Origin: Edolisoma coerulescens
Lineage: Eukaryota; Chordata; Aves; Passeriformes; Campephagidae
Reading direction: 5' to 3'
NCBI GenBank assembly: GCA_013397115.1
Contig: VWZW01007725.1
Coordinates: 1,054,245-1,118,244, forward strand
Length of the DNA stretch: 64,000 nucleotides
In this document: piece by piece, positions 35,385-47,814 of the stretch
How the letters are laid out: each line of letters begins with the position of its first letter
Position numbering within the stretch: the stretch's first letter is position 1
Program-made: the position numbers and the translations under genes
The notes under the pieces: model-generated
What the model was told of the DNA's origin: nothing
The model's input: only the letters and a program-made list of their open reading frames with translations
The model's database searches: none

Positions 35385-35490
35385 CTTAATCTTCACAGTC
35401 TCTTGAGGAAAGTTAGTACAAGGGACCTTTTTTACAGATGAAGTTTTCAAAGCCAAACCTCAGCATGTGAGATTTTTGTCAAAACAATTA
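35385..35490 (+). repeat. Ancient MIR-like fragment
   Basis: 'cacagtctcttgaggaaagt', 'tagtacaaggga' and 'ttttttacagatgaagtttt' follow the MIR order 'acaaccctgtgaggtaggt', 'actattatta' and 'ccattttacagatgaggaaa'. The downstream part decays into unique sequence. Confidence 0.45.
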
Positions 35491-37124
35491 GAGGCACTTT
35501 CCTCTCTTAGCTTGCATCTTTAGTTCACTGTAAACCAAATAATGCTGATGCACAATATTGAGCCTCCTTTGTGGTGGTGTCTTAAGGGTTATTTGTTTAG
35601 CTGGGTAATTGTGACGTTCACTAAAGGGAAGATGATCTTGCAGTTAAAATGTTATATTGAGATATTTCCATCTCTACTATAGATTTCTTTTAAAGTCATT
35701 TGGGGCCTGTGTAACAGTGTTTTCAGGGCTCCAGTATAGTATGTTTGACAGCACAGGACTTGCTTGCATTTTGGAGCACTTAAGCATCTTTGTGAAACTG
35801 GTATTTTGGCCTGAATTTCAGACAAGCAGAGCGTGCATACTCCTCTTTGTGTACAGCTGATGCTTTCCATTCTTGAAAATTTGACCCAGTCAATCCACCG
35901 TAGGAATAAAGTGCCATATTATAAGAGAGGGAAAATAGTACCTTCTCTTTTTCTTGCTTTTTTTCTTCTCTACTTGCAATAATTGCATGTACTCAAGCTG
36001 AATAATGTGAAAAGCCTGATTTCAGCTGCTTCACAAAGGTAAACCCTTCTTCAACTCTCCTATGTTTATTACAATGCAGACGAAGCTATTTGCTTGCCTG
36101 TTCTTTACATTAAGTCTTTTTTTTATTGTATATTCTACACAATGGGAACAAGAGAATAGTTTAACACAGCTGCAGAGAAGTTAACCTCATAAGCCTTGAA
36201 ATCCTTGTAGTCGGAGAAAGCTCTGGGTGAGATTCCTTTTGCAGATGTTGGCATCCTCATTTTCAGTGTTACGGGTTGAAATCAACTGATTGACCTTCAG
36301 CCCTCTGAAACTCAGTGGAGAGAAACAGCCCAACGTAAGGAATGGGCCCCCTACTCCCAAGAGAGGCATTTTAAACAGGACATAGGCATCAGGCTTCAGA
36401 GGAGCCAATCCCCTGCTCTCTGCAGAGAGAGTTTCAGTGAGTAAATCAAACGTCACATCCGCAGTGTGGACACCCTGAGGCCTGTGAGATGCCGTGGAAG
36501 ATCCTCCAGGGGAAACCCACCATCACAAGAGTGATGTGGAAGCAGAGCTTGTTTCTACATCCATTCCCTGCTGTGACTGAGAAGGAAGAACAGGCTGTAT
36601 TTTCTTTATTTTTCCACAAGTTATAGAGATATCTTTACTAACATTGTCTTGTGTGCCAAAAAAGTCTTTTAGCAGGAGAGCTTCCAATGGTTATAAAGTT
36701 TTCCTGTCAAAGAGCAGGCAATTTACACTGCTGAATGCTTCCTTGGTGTAGTGCAGCCTGTGAAATTTTCATCATGAGCTTGAAATGAATATTAAAATAT
36801 TTTTTTTGGTTTGGCTCTCATAAGACCCATAAAGAAAATTCTGAAAAATTGCACAACCTAGTCTTACATTTGTCGTATTTCATTAAAAAAAAAAGTCTTT
36901 TCAAGAGGACAGTGAAAGGTGCTTTTCACTAAGGACTTTTTCTGTACAACTTTCTTGATTCAGTTGTTTCACTTTTTTTTTCATGTTGCATTGCGGAAGA
37001 TTATTCTCCTTGAAACTCAGGGAAGTTGGACTTTTTTTCTTCAATTAGCCAAAATAGCATGTTTCAAGGTGTGCAGTAAAATTTCATTATCGAAGTTTCA
37101 AATGCCCATATATTCACATGTATT
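35491..37124. other. Gene-free stretch
   Basis: I see no exon, mobile element or tandem array. Short open frames on both strands are unsupported. Confidence 0.4.
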
Positions 37125-37179
37125 GAGGGAATTACTTACTGAGAAAGAGCATATTGCTAGGTGTCCACAGGGATTTCAC
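37125..37179 (+). repeat. Copy A of a 55-bp repeated segment
   Basis: Ungapped 49/55 identity to 39749-39803 in the same orientation, including an identical 18-base run TGTCCACAGGGATTTCAC. With a small gap the similarity continues into 'ctatt(t)catcat', ending near 37203. The family is not recognised. Confidence 0.75.
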
Positions 37180-39748
37180 AAAAATATGTCGCTATTTCAT
37201 CATTGAATATTTTATCTTCAGCCACATACAAGTTTTAAAATGAGCACAAAAGCCTTCCCCTCTCCAACCCTACAGCTGCTAAGTCAGTTTGATCTTTATG
37301 AAGATGTTAGCTTCTCAGGGCTCCACAGACATGAATGATGTAAAGGAAAGTCTTCTTCTTTTCTTATTCTAAAACTGGAGAGGCAGACCCACAGAGAGTC
37401 ATGTCTTTGCACTATTGAGAACAAGAAGCAACCAGAACAACTGCTCAGACTTTTCTCCCACTGGAGCTGCCATAAGAAGTATTTGCTAATGGTAGGTGAT
37501 TAGGAACAAAGAAATAATCAAGAAATCGTCCCTTGCACAATTGATGGAGTGTGAAGGACATTTAGTAGCCTAATGCTTTGTAGTTTTTCTGATCTCTATC
37601 TCTGGGACTTCTCAGTTATAATCAGCCAAGAGAGTAACCCTGTCACAGCTTTTCCAAAATGGTTATGTCTCTTGTGAAATGACCTTTCATTTCCACCCTG
37701 GTATTTTTCTTCTCAGTTTTCCCTGCCCCTGAATGATTGCCTTTTGCTGTTCAGTGATTGTTCATGAGATGACCATAGATGCCAAGACATTGAGTAGCCA
37801 AAGGCAACAGTAGTTTCACCTGGCCTTTTCAGACTGAGTCCTTCCCCTGGTCATGGTTGCTTAGATGTGAGGTTCTTCATGCCCATCTATTTTTATGACA
37901 GTAAACCCTGAGAGTGTAGGCTTCTCTCTTTCATCAGTGTGCCCCAGGTTTGACATGTGAGCAAAGGAAGATGGTGAAGGGTGAGCTAGCTGTCAGTGTC
38001 CTCCACTTGCCACACAAATGACAGTAGCCTTTAGGTGATCATCTTGCCTAGAGTTGTTCATGGAAACCCTGTCACAGCTGGGAGGAGGGCTGTGGGAACA
38101 CAGTCATTTGAACTGTTACGTTAGAGAGATGGGGGAGTTTCAACAGTTAATGATGAAACAGGGAAGCTGAGGAAGAGGGAACAGTTGCTGTCAGGGTTTC
38201 CTCACATATCGACACTGCTTTCTCTGTGTGTTTTTCTTGACTGGTGTTTATCTTTGTGCTAATGCCCGTTCATTGGTACAATACCGATACATTGGTATTG
38301 TATTCAAACACCAATACAAGAAAAACCACAGCCAGCGTCAGGCCCAGTGGGGATTGTAGGTGCTCTGCATCTGAATTCAGGGAGGAGAGGCTTTGGGGAG
38401 GTTGGGGTTTTTTTTCTGGATGCTCTGCTCTGCTTCCAAGTTCGTGTCATATAGGATGCAAGAAAAGTGTGGCAGTAGCTCTAGTTCAGTTCCCACCTGA
38501 CTATTCCTTATGCACGTATGACAGGCCAGCACTCCACCACCAAGACTGGTTTTATTCAGCTGTGATATCCTGAGGGTAGACCCTACTCTTTGGAGACCTT
38601 AGGAAAGCAAAGGGCGTACACTTTTGAGGATAATTTTGGAAGTAGATGTGAATTGCTCATTCTTAGATCAGCAAAGAGGAACCTACTTCAAAAAGTGCTG
38701 AAAGATCTAAGTGTAAAGTGGACATAAATATAAAAAATGCTGCACTCAGGATGTTATGAAGAAAGATGGTAATGGTGGTTTGCATGTTCCAAGCAGTGGG
38801 AAATAAATCACAGCAAACAATGTGGCACGTGTTGAACAAGAACAGAGAATTCTTGCTCAGAGGAATCTTACTGCTGCAAGTTAATCATCTTTTTATTAGC
38901 ATGCCCTGAAGCTTTTTGGGATATAAATTTTGCAAAATAACATCTGGATTGTGGAAGTAGGCCATAAAACTAAGAAAAAAATCATGAAGGCTGGAAAACA
39001 CAAAGTTGTGCTTGAGCCTTGTGTAGTCAAGAAGAGGACACCTGCTTCCTTTTATGAGGCACACTGGAATACCCACTGTGACTAACCTGTGGGAAGCAGT
39101 GGATGAAGATCTTGGTGGTGGAGCTCACACTGGGGGAGTAACTCCTGGAGGTAGTCCCAGCTCTCCTGAGTTGTAAGTGACTGTTGATGTCTTACAAGAA
39201 ATTTGTTGAACATCCTGGGGCAATATTATACTGAAAGGGTCAAGGCTGGGTTTCCTTGATAGGGAAGTCAAAAAAGATTGGAGATGGAAGTAGTTCTGAG
39301 TCTGTCTGCTTTTCCTCTTTCATTTTCTGCAGAAATACTGTTGTTGAAAACTATCTATGATGTAGCTTTTTCTTTTTTTCTGGAATGATCCATAGCAGAG
39401 AGAAGGCAGTCAGAAATGACGTAATAAGGTCTATGTGCTTTATGGATGGGAGTGCCATGTCTTTTGCCTGTCTCCTCTTTTCATTACCATTTTTCAGCTT
39501 CTTTATTTCAGCCTCCTGGTTTCCATTTGACAGACAACAAAAAAGGGTTCTCCACTGGCTGTTAGCTTTGCCTCAGCATCCATCTTCTGTTCTTTCTCCT
39601 CTATTTCTTCTTTAATTTAAGGCCTGGTTGGCATTTTTTTTTCCCATCAGACATAATGAATGGCTGGGAGCTGTCAGCTCTTTTGGACTCTTTTGTCTTC
39701 AATCCATCATTATGTCTTCATTGTCCTCTTTAATTTAACTGAGATGTT
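37180..39748. other. Gene-free stretch between the two repeat copies
   Basis: It contains the inverted repeat at 38277-38302. Several open frames of about 60-109 codons lack support. I see no other copy of the 55-bp unit between. Confidence 0.4.
38277..38302. repeat. Inverted repeat, 9-bp arms
   Basis: TACAATACC at 38277-38285 and GGTATTGTA at 38294-38302 around GATACATT. The direct repeat CATTGGTA also occurs twice here (38271-38278 and 38290-38297). Confidence 0.75.
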
Positions 39749-39803
39749 GAGGGGATCACTTACTGTGAAAGACAATATTGCTAGCTGTCCACAGGGATTT
39801 CAC
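39749..39803 (+). repeat. Copy B of a 55-bp repeated segment
   Basis: Partner of 37125-37179, 2,624 bp downstream. All six differences fall so that the shared open reading frame would change residue each time, which argues against shared coding constraint. Confidence 0.75.
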
Positions 39804-42076
39804 ACATCTATTCATCATCTTGGTAAGATAAACTATATGTGAAATATTGTGTACTAAAAAATGCAAAATATGTTAGTCCATTTCAGACACCAAGTGCTTA
39901 ACCAATATTTTCAAATACAGGTGTCTGTGATGAGGCATGTGACACCTTTTCTGCTTAAAAATTTCCTCTAATTTAAGTATTGAAGATGGGTATTTCAAAC
40001 TTGAAATTGATTTGACTACAAACTTGCACTAACTATTACTTTGCTTCAAAGTATGTCAGTAGGTACACCAATATGACTTGCAATATAGAACTGAAATGAA
40101 AGTCATAATAAAACTTTATTTCCTGGTTTTCAGAGGGAGTTCAGAGCAGTTGGGAATATGCCCATTCACTTGGACACCAAAATCTAGGAAATTAAGTTTA
40201 GAATACCTAAAAAAAAAAAATAAATCTAAAGGATCAGGTATGTTTGTATCAGATAATTCCCTCAAATACTCAGAATGGCTTCTCAAACACTAAAACTCAA
40301 TATGTTTCAAAATTAATAATTTGGAGAAGTCTACTCCCAAAAAACCTCAGGGAAGCATTGAAGAAATGAGGGAGGAGTATAAAATTGATCCAAAACTCAG
40401 GCTCACATTAGATTTTATATTATTGAAGTTTAGCACACATTTTCCAACTAAATTTTTTTCCAGGACCACTTCTGTTTCTGCTCATTCTTCGTAATTATTT
40501 TTTTCTTGTGACTGTTTGTGTATTTAAAACAGGTGGCGATACTCTGGTTTTAAATTAAACTGCCCAAAGTCAGGAACTGGCTGTGTGTCTGCATTTTCCA
40601 TCTGCATATGCACAATTTTGCTGATCTGTTAGTGCCAAAAATGACATAATCACATACCTAAGAGAAAACAGTTTGGTGAACTAGAGCGCTCTCAGATACC
40701 AGCCACTCAATCTGTAACCTTTCTTGATTGTGATAAATAAATGTATTTATCATAGGAGACCTGCAAAAGATTTTCATAAGATAAAGACTACAAAACCCTG
40801 GGAAAGAATTTTTGGATTAGATGGGCCTGAAGGGCCATGAGAGAGTATTGTGATGACTGGACATGGGTTGATACTCAGAAAGGAGGTTTCCTGTGCAGCT
40901 ATTGAAATGTCTGACCGTGAGACTTTGCTTTGTCTTCTTCGAGGTACAGAAGAATTTCCATGATTGGAAGGTATTATTTTAGAAACTGTAGCAACTTCAG
41001 AAGTCCTTATATCCTATAGGTTTTAGTATATATATATCCTATATATTTGTAGTGTAATAATAATAATAATAGTAATTCAGCCCTTCATTGCTATCTCTAA
41101 GAAAAGTCAAGGTAGTAAATGATTGCATGGTAAAAATGGCAGATGAAATTCCATGATGATAATTGCAATGTCCCATCCACAGGCAAAAAGTAGTCCTAGC
41201 TCTAAATACCTGAGGATAGATTTCAGAGGAGTTATTGTTACTCAGCAGTCAGCTCTATAAAACAGTGGAGTAGAGCTCACGAAGACAAAGAGAATCGTAG
41301 GCACAACTGGAAAGGGAGTGGAGAAGAAACAGGAAATATCACTGTGCAATATGAAACCCCAATACACACTCAGGTTTGGGTGGCTGCCTGTGATTTTCTT
41401 CCCTACTCCTCAGATCTGAACTAGAAGGGATATGTTCGGCTTAAGGCATGCCAATTATCAGACATAAGGTATATCTTCCTTATGAAAGAAGCAAAAAGGC
41501 AGGAGTTCCTCAGCTTGACAAAGAGATTCTAAATGGTGTAATGAAAGACTAAAATTGTATGACGTGATGGAGATAAGTAAGGAATAATTATTCTCAAGTT
41601 AAAAAAATATGGCGCCTTAGGTAATTTATTCCCCTCTGGCTTGCTGAAGAGAGAGCAAGCTATGCCAGGGTGTAAAGATGACCTTGCACTGAGGCTGTTT
41701 CACAAATCATTTCTCTGCTGTCCTGCTTGCAGCTCATGTTAAAGTCAGGGTAATGGGCTTGCTGGAGCTTTCACCTGGGTGGGTGCAGCAGTGGTTCCTC
41801 TGTTCTCACGTCAGGTCTTGATTCAGGGACTTGATGGGCTGGTTCATCTGCCTCAACTTTGTGCCGCCTTGATAGTTATTGCAAACAATCTCTGCCTTGG
41901 GAAAACCATCACTGGTGTTCCTGGGATTCCAAAGTTATACAAGTAAATCTTATTAGATGTCTCTCGCCTTACAATAAAACAAATCCTTGTTTTGCACAAA
42001 TTTCCTGTACACAAGAAATAAGGTGTTAAAAACTGCGGAAAGTTTAACTGCAGTATTGGATGCTTAAATTTAAATT
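39804..42076. other. Gene-free, AT-rich stretch
   Basis: It contains (AAT)5 at 41056-41070, an A-rich run near 40210-40220 and TA-rich sequence near 41025-41050. No exon is recognised. Confidence 0.4.
41056..41070. repeat. (AAT)5 microsatellite
   Basis: Five uninterrupted units next to a decayed TA-rich stretch. Confidence 0.9.
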
Positions 42077-42131
42077 AGTTGAACTGGATGATCATTGTGG
42101 GTTCCTTCTGACTGAAATGTTCTCTTCTATT
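42077..42131 (+). mobile_element. CR1 LINE 3' tail fragment
   Basis: 'agttgaactggatgatcatt', 'gtgggttccttctgactgaa' and 'atgttctcttct' correspond to the plus-strand CR1 end 'ggttggactagatgatcttt / gaggtcccttccaacccaaa / tgattctatgattct'. The terminal octamer repeats are decayed. It is in the opposite orientation to the two CR1 tails near the window start. Confidence 0.65.
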
Positions 42132-44250
42132 AAGCCCAAGTCACACTAAGGACTTTGAAGAAATTGAGACATTGTAAATTCATGGCAGCATTTCATTTAT
42201 GTATGTTCACTGAGTTCTCTGTGTATAATTTTATGGCCATGTGGTCAAAAGGATAAATCTTCTAACTGAGACCAACAGAAGAATATCGTTAAAGTTTTAC
42301 AGTGATAACCTTTGTTTCTTTCCCCATATGCACACTAGTTCATATTTCTTAGCACAGGGTAAATTACCAGTCTAAATAAATATATACACAAAAGCATACA
42401 ATTTATTTTAACCACAATACTAGAATTTGTAAGCAAATACCTTTTTTTATTATGGGTAGCATTAATATGGAGATGGAAGAGAAATATAAAAAAATTGTGG
42501 TTCACAGCCAAGAACTGCATCACATCAACATTGCCAAGCATAGTTCAAATTATACAAAGTCAATAATGTGGATTTAGGGTTGCAATTTCAGATTCTCCCT
42601 TTTTTCCACTTATTTTTATGACTTCAGATGGGTCAGTGCTTGTCAATCCTGTTTTGACACAAACTTAATTTATTTGCTCTTTGGGGAGTACTTGGGTATA
42701 TGGTATCTACATTCTCAGTGGCTTATCTGGTTCTTGGCTTTTCCTGCATTTATTTTTATTAATATCTTAGTGGCTGCTAAACACAGACCTTTTGTATATG
42801 CATCTTTGAAGAGTGGTGTAATAGACTATATGACATCTGTTTATGCATAAAGACTGAGGTTTTTTTCTACATCTGGTTTGTTGTTTGGTAAACGATGAGG
42901 AAAAAAGGGGTAACCAGAAGTCCCTGAGCAAGTTTCCGTGATAAAACCATAGCATGAATCTAATGCCGATTCTGATTAAAAATGGTAAGCTAATTCACAG
43001 GTGATTGCTTCCATTTAGGAGAAAACACCTTGCACATACTGACATTTCTGCGAGTTACTGAGATGTTTTTAAGGTCCGGTTTTAAATGAAAAGTGTGGGA
43101 GAATCCAAACACACAGCATTTGTGTGCATAAATTTCCGAGTGGACTAACTTAACAAAACCCAAGTGTCTTTTGTTACAGGCAAGAAAAGTCACGATCCTT
43201 TTGAGTTTTCCACATAAAAGTCAAATATAGCTCCTTTTTCACAAGCTCTGCAGCATTTATAAAGTTCAAAGGTGTTATTCATTGGTTTGACTTGTTTATC
43301 TTATGTCTTCAAGATTGCATTTTAAATAAGCTCTGAAAGATTTATATGCATGTTAAAATGACTCAGAAATGTCCCTAGGAGTTCAGAAGATGAAAATGGG
43401 TTGAACTGAAAGCTAGAGGATACTACATGCTATTTAATATTGACCGGGGACCCTTCAGGAAGGTGATCTCAGTGTCCTGCTTCTCCAAGTTGGTTCTGAA
43501 TGTTTAGCAAATTCTTTTTTCTGGAATAAAGAGCTTGAATGCTGTGTTGTCTTTGGGTAGTCAGTGAGACATTACTCACAGCAGTGCTTTGGGACTACAT
43601 TTGCTTTTCACTTCTGATTTATGCATTTATTTTCTTCACAATGTGAATAATTAGTATGAGCATGATTGGGATGTATTTTTTCATAATATTTTTTAAACCG
43701 AGGTGAAAAAATATCCATGTCAAGTATTTGAAAATACCGTCTGAGGACACATAAAATGTTATTAGTTACTCCCCAGGTGGGCAAAGGCAGGGAGGTAGGG
43801 TGGTCACATATTTTTGCCACATCACGTTTTCAGACAGCAGACGCAAGAATTATGAGATCCCTGTCTACACTAAATTTAGTTTAGAAGAAACAGAAAATGT
43901 CTTAAGACATAGAGAAGGTTCTCCAGCCCAGGTAGCTGGTGAGGTATATCAGGAAGGGATATGACCTCCAAAAGCTGACTAACGTGAAGCTAAAAATGCC
44001 AGGACAAAGCTGCCCTCTCTGCTACCATTTCAGCAGAGTTTGGGATCTCCTCCACTTTGGCACCACTGAAATTTTCATTGGGAAAGGAGTGGGTGGGCTT
44101 TCTCCATGTTGTACTTCTTGAGGGATGTGAAAAGGGGAGGCTTAGGGAGAAAACTACAGCCCCATGTGCCCGGTGCAGCTGCCTGGCGGTGTCTGCATCT
44201 TGCATTTGCTTCTCCACTGAGGACCCTTTCTCCAAACTAAAAAGACTCCA

Positions 44251-44266
44251 ATAAAATTAATTTTAT
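44251..44266. repeat. 16-bp perfect palindrome ATAAAATTAATTTTAT
   Basis: A perfect self-complementary AT-only sequence with a central ATTAAT. It could be chance in AT-rich DNA. Confidence 0.6.
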
Positions 44267-46329
44267 CAAGCCATAAGCACAACATGAAAGTAATTTCTAG
44301 TGTGTTTATTTTGCATACTCTTGAGAAATTTTCCATGTTGGGCCATGACTCTATCCTTCCCTGCCAAGCTCTTGGAGAGCATGGCTAAGGCAAGCAAAGT
44401 GCAGTTAGGCAATTTCCCATTGCTTATCAATACAATTTTCCTGTGAAGCTTCATCATACTTTGTAATGGACAGGTATAACAAGGCAGCCTATATTTTTCA
44501 TACATAATTTTCTCCTTGTCTTGATTTTTTTTGACAGAATCATGAATAAACTGGCAGACCAGCAGGACCACATGATACCATGAAGAGAAGCTTACAGGTC
44601 CTCTATTGCCAACTGTTTAGTAAGTAAATATTAATTTTTATTCTGTAAGAAAGGAACTATTCAAATCCTTATGTAAGTTAGTAATATTTATGCAGGGCAC
44701 AATTCAGGGAAGTACTTAACCGCGTGTCTTGCTTCAGGTGCCTGGAGGAACCATATGGAAGTTGAATTACCCTGTTGTCTGAGATATTTGGAGATGTATT
44801 AAAAAAAAGGGGTTGAAGGATCAGCTGATTCTGCAGAGTTTTGTACAAGAGTAGAATTGATTTGCTGTGCCTTGCAACTGTGAACACCCTCAGAAAAATG
44901 AGATGTAGATACAGAGGATGGTGGCTGGAAGAAATAATGCGACATTTTTGGAAGAGGGATCCATCCCACTTGGCATTTCTGGTGGTTGCCACTCAATAAA
45001 AGATGTATGAGTGAGGAAAAATTTAGGCTCACACAGACCTAAATTCTGTGTCACCTCCTGAGATAACAAGTTTCTTTTTTTTTCTAAGTTTTGGCTTTCA
45101 GAAGAGTCCATCCAATATGAAAGTCCAGCAAAGACATCAGATGGAGTTTAGACTGTGTTGACAGGGGCTGGCTCCCCTGTTCATGGAAGTAAGGGAAGGT
45201 TTTAGGTATAAAACAGTATTGACTTTTGGGGCATTTCTGTAAACTGACAATTTTCAGTGCAAGCGTCACAAGCTTCAAAATTGTAGAGATTAAGTAAAGT
45301 AGGACTAGACAAAATGTAAGTATAATATAAGCTGTCGTGTTTTGTAAGGGAAATTGCTAATTTCCAGTAAAAATGAAAAAAAAAAAGAGGTTTTTTAATG
45401 TTGTCACTTCAATTTGGCAGAATGTCTCACTCCAATATACATATTTTCATAGACAATTTTGTGTGGATTTCCCTTTTTTGGGCCCAAGCAAGAGAAAAAC
45501 CAGGAAATCATGCTTAGTATGCATGGAATGAGGAATGGAAGGACTATTGTTTTTATTGGAGTGTGTGAAAATTAACTCTAAGGAATATTTTGTGGACTGT
45601 TACAGATATCTGGCTACTATCATATCTTTGCTTTACTCATTGTCATCAGGGTATAAAGTGAGAGATTTCTTTTGCTTTGCTAGGTTGGTTGGTGTTCCTA
45701 TTCCTGTTTGCAGTTTCTCCTATGACGTAGGAGAAACAGAGCTGTGTCCTCATGACATTATAGGGAAGTCTCCAGAGGTGCACCCAAAGTTATTTTGCCT
45801 GAGTGCAAAGTTAGGCCAGATGTGCCTACATGACTTTCCCAGCAGCACACCTTTAGTTCCCAGAGATTTCATGCCTGGCTGGAGTGCAATGTGGGAAGAG
45901 CTCCTCAAGGAGAATTTTAACCAGAAACCCACTGAGAGCAGTGGGGGCTGTGGTATTTTTACCATAGCTAAGGACCCAGAATACTTTGCTGCATTTTGCC
46001 ATGTTGAAATGTGATTTAATTCTAAAACTAACTTGGTTGCTGGACCAACATTAGGTTCATTGTAAAAAAAATATGAAGCAGAACTGTATAAATACATTTC
46101 TACCAACATGTAGGGAAAAGAAAGAAGGTATACTGTTCATCCAGCCTATCGCGGTGTTGAGTCTTTCTGTAACTATTTTTATTTTTTTTTAACACCACGC
46201 TTCCCTGCTTGGCAGCATTCTCCTTTCTTATCCCTGCTGCTTTAAACTGTGTTTTTCAGGGTAATACATTGAAGAGATAGGTGGCAAATAGAGGAACATT
46301 GACAATAAAGAGGGAAAACCCAAGAAAAC

Positions 46330-46359
46330 TATATATGTGTACATACATACACATATATA
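46330..46359. repeat. AT/GT inverted repeat, 11-bp arms
   Basis: TATATATGTGT at 46330-46340 and ACACATATATA at 46349-46359 around ACATACAT. It arises from alternating purine-pyrimidine simple sequence. Confidence 0.75.
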
Positions 46360-47039
46360 CAGTATGACTATGCAACAATATTGTCACCTCTGTGATGTAA
46401 CTTGAAAAGATGGATTATGAACATAGTACTTCTAATGACAGATAAACAAACTTCTTTATTTCTCTGAGTGCAGCAAAAACGTGTAATAAATGTAGTTATC
46501 ATTAACAAATACAGCAGCTATAGCTATATCAGAGGTAATTTGGGCATATGGAATGAGTTTTTTCACTGGTTAGTTTATAAAAAGCCTATGGCAAGATCCC
46601 CCAAGTTACTTAATTTCTATTCTATCGACTTTCTTTTAGACGCACTGAGGTGTGTTACCTAACCTCACTTTTTCCCCAGTTACATCACGATGCTAAAAAA
46701 AAACTCCAAGAGAGTGCATTCTGTCCAAGGAAGAGGAAATTACTTTTATGTGTTTCCTGTAACTGTTCTTTATGGTATAAGAAGGGCCTGCAGCATGGTC
46801 TTACTTGTTTCGTTTGGACAAAAGAGGAAAATTGCTGCTACTGTACAGCTGAAGAAAAAGCAAACCTTCAGAGAAAGTATCAAAAGAGGATATTCTGCTG
46901 TGGGCTGATTCACCCATGTCTTCCGCTTGCCTGCCTTCCTCATCCGCAACTGCAACAAGTGGGTCTGTGGTGCTGCCTCAATAACGTGGCAGTGTTTTCA
47001 TCTTGTCTGCTGTGGCATGAGTGAGTGATTGAGCTTTAA

Positions 47040-47063
47040 GGCACTTCTATAGAGAGAAGTGCC
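47040..47063. repeat. Hairpin 1 of an overlapping pair
   Basis: GGCACTTCT at 47040-47048 pairs with AGAAGTGCC at 47055-47063 around ATAGAG. Its right arm shares five bases with the left arm of the next hairpin, so only one can form at a time. Confidence 0.85.
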
Positions 47064-47100
47064 CTATGTATGTATTCTTGCAAATATGTACATAGGGCAT
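47059..47100 (+). repeat. Hairpin 2: 18-bp stem, 6-nt loop
   Basis: In + strand RNA, 47059-47076 pairs with 47083-47100 around CUUGCA, giving 18 contiguous pairs including three G.U. Ten consecutive Watson-Crick pairs (GCCCTATGTA / TACATAGGGC) form the core. On the minus strand the G.U positions become A.C mismatches, so the fold is better in a + transcript. At 42 nt it is too short for an ordinary microRNA precursor. Confidence 0.75.
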
Positions 47101-47814
47101 ACATAAACATAGAAAACCTAGGATAGCTGGAACAAAGTGTTGGTGGTTTTTGTAGAAACAGCGATCAGCTGAAGAGACAAGACTCTGTGTGTGCTTGTGG
47201 ATGTGCCCGTGGCAAAGAAATGTAGGAAGGAGCAGTTTCACCTCCAAACTGGTGTGTTGTTGTGAGACTTGTCACATTTTTCTTGAGTCCCAGCTGTGCT
47301 ACTGGGCCAGTAGTGGCTACACTCATCTGTGAATTCTTTTCCACCTCTGTTCATTTGTGCTGTGTTCAGCTGTGTTTGTGCGGTGTCTGAGACAGTAGGA
47401 CTCTTGTACTCTAGAGGAATTCTTGGCTTTGGGGCTGGAAGAAAATACTTACGTAGATATTGGTTTGATTTTCAAACAGTGGGATTTGTTAACTGTATTT
47501 TTAAAAATCAGACCCATAGATAAATAAGATTTTGATTGTAGCTTATGTCTAGGTTTTTTGGTGAATTTCACATGAGTTACATAAGCATTCTACTGCCATC
47601 CATATTCTTTTGCTGTGCTTTCCAAAAAGAGCACATTCCATCCATTCATGCTGATCAGGAATAGCATGTGAAAATGGCATTAGCAACAGCTGCTCTTTTG
47701 AATAGAGTTGTGGCTGGCTTGAATCTGAACCCAGCTGTCAAGAGGTAGAGTTTATAAAAACTGTAGCACTACACTTGGCCCAGGACAGGGGCTCCGGGCG
47801 ATGCTACTTTACCT
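47101..47814. other. Gene-free stretch
   Basis: I see no exon or repeat family. Open frames of about 65 codons are unsupported. Confidence 0.4.

Larger units (their letters stand above)
42132..47039. other. Gene-free stretch with the longest chance frame
   Basis: The longest open frame of the window, 159 codons at 45535-46014 (+), lies here. It has no recognisable domain, no signal and no splice or promoter context, and a 119-codon frame overlaps it on the other strand. A 16-bp palindrome lies at 44251-44266 and an inverted repeat at 46330-46359. Confidence 0.4.

Noticed and set aside
40800..40860. 'ggattagatgggcctgaagg' as a possible CR1 end
   Set aside because: It only loosely resembles the CR1 'ggactagatgacct' line and lacks the terminal octamer repeats.
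45535..46014. Longest open frame, 159 codons (+)
   Set aside because: No domain, signal or membrane pattern is recognised, a 119-codon frame overlaps on the other strand, and this length is expected by chance in 64 kb of two-stranded sequence.
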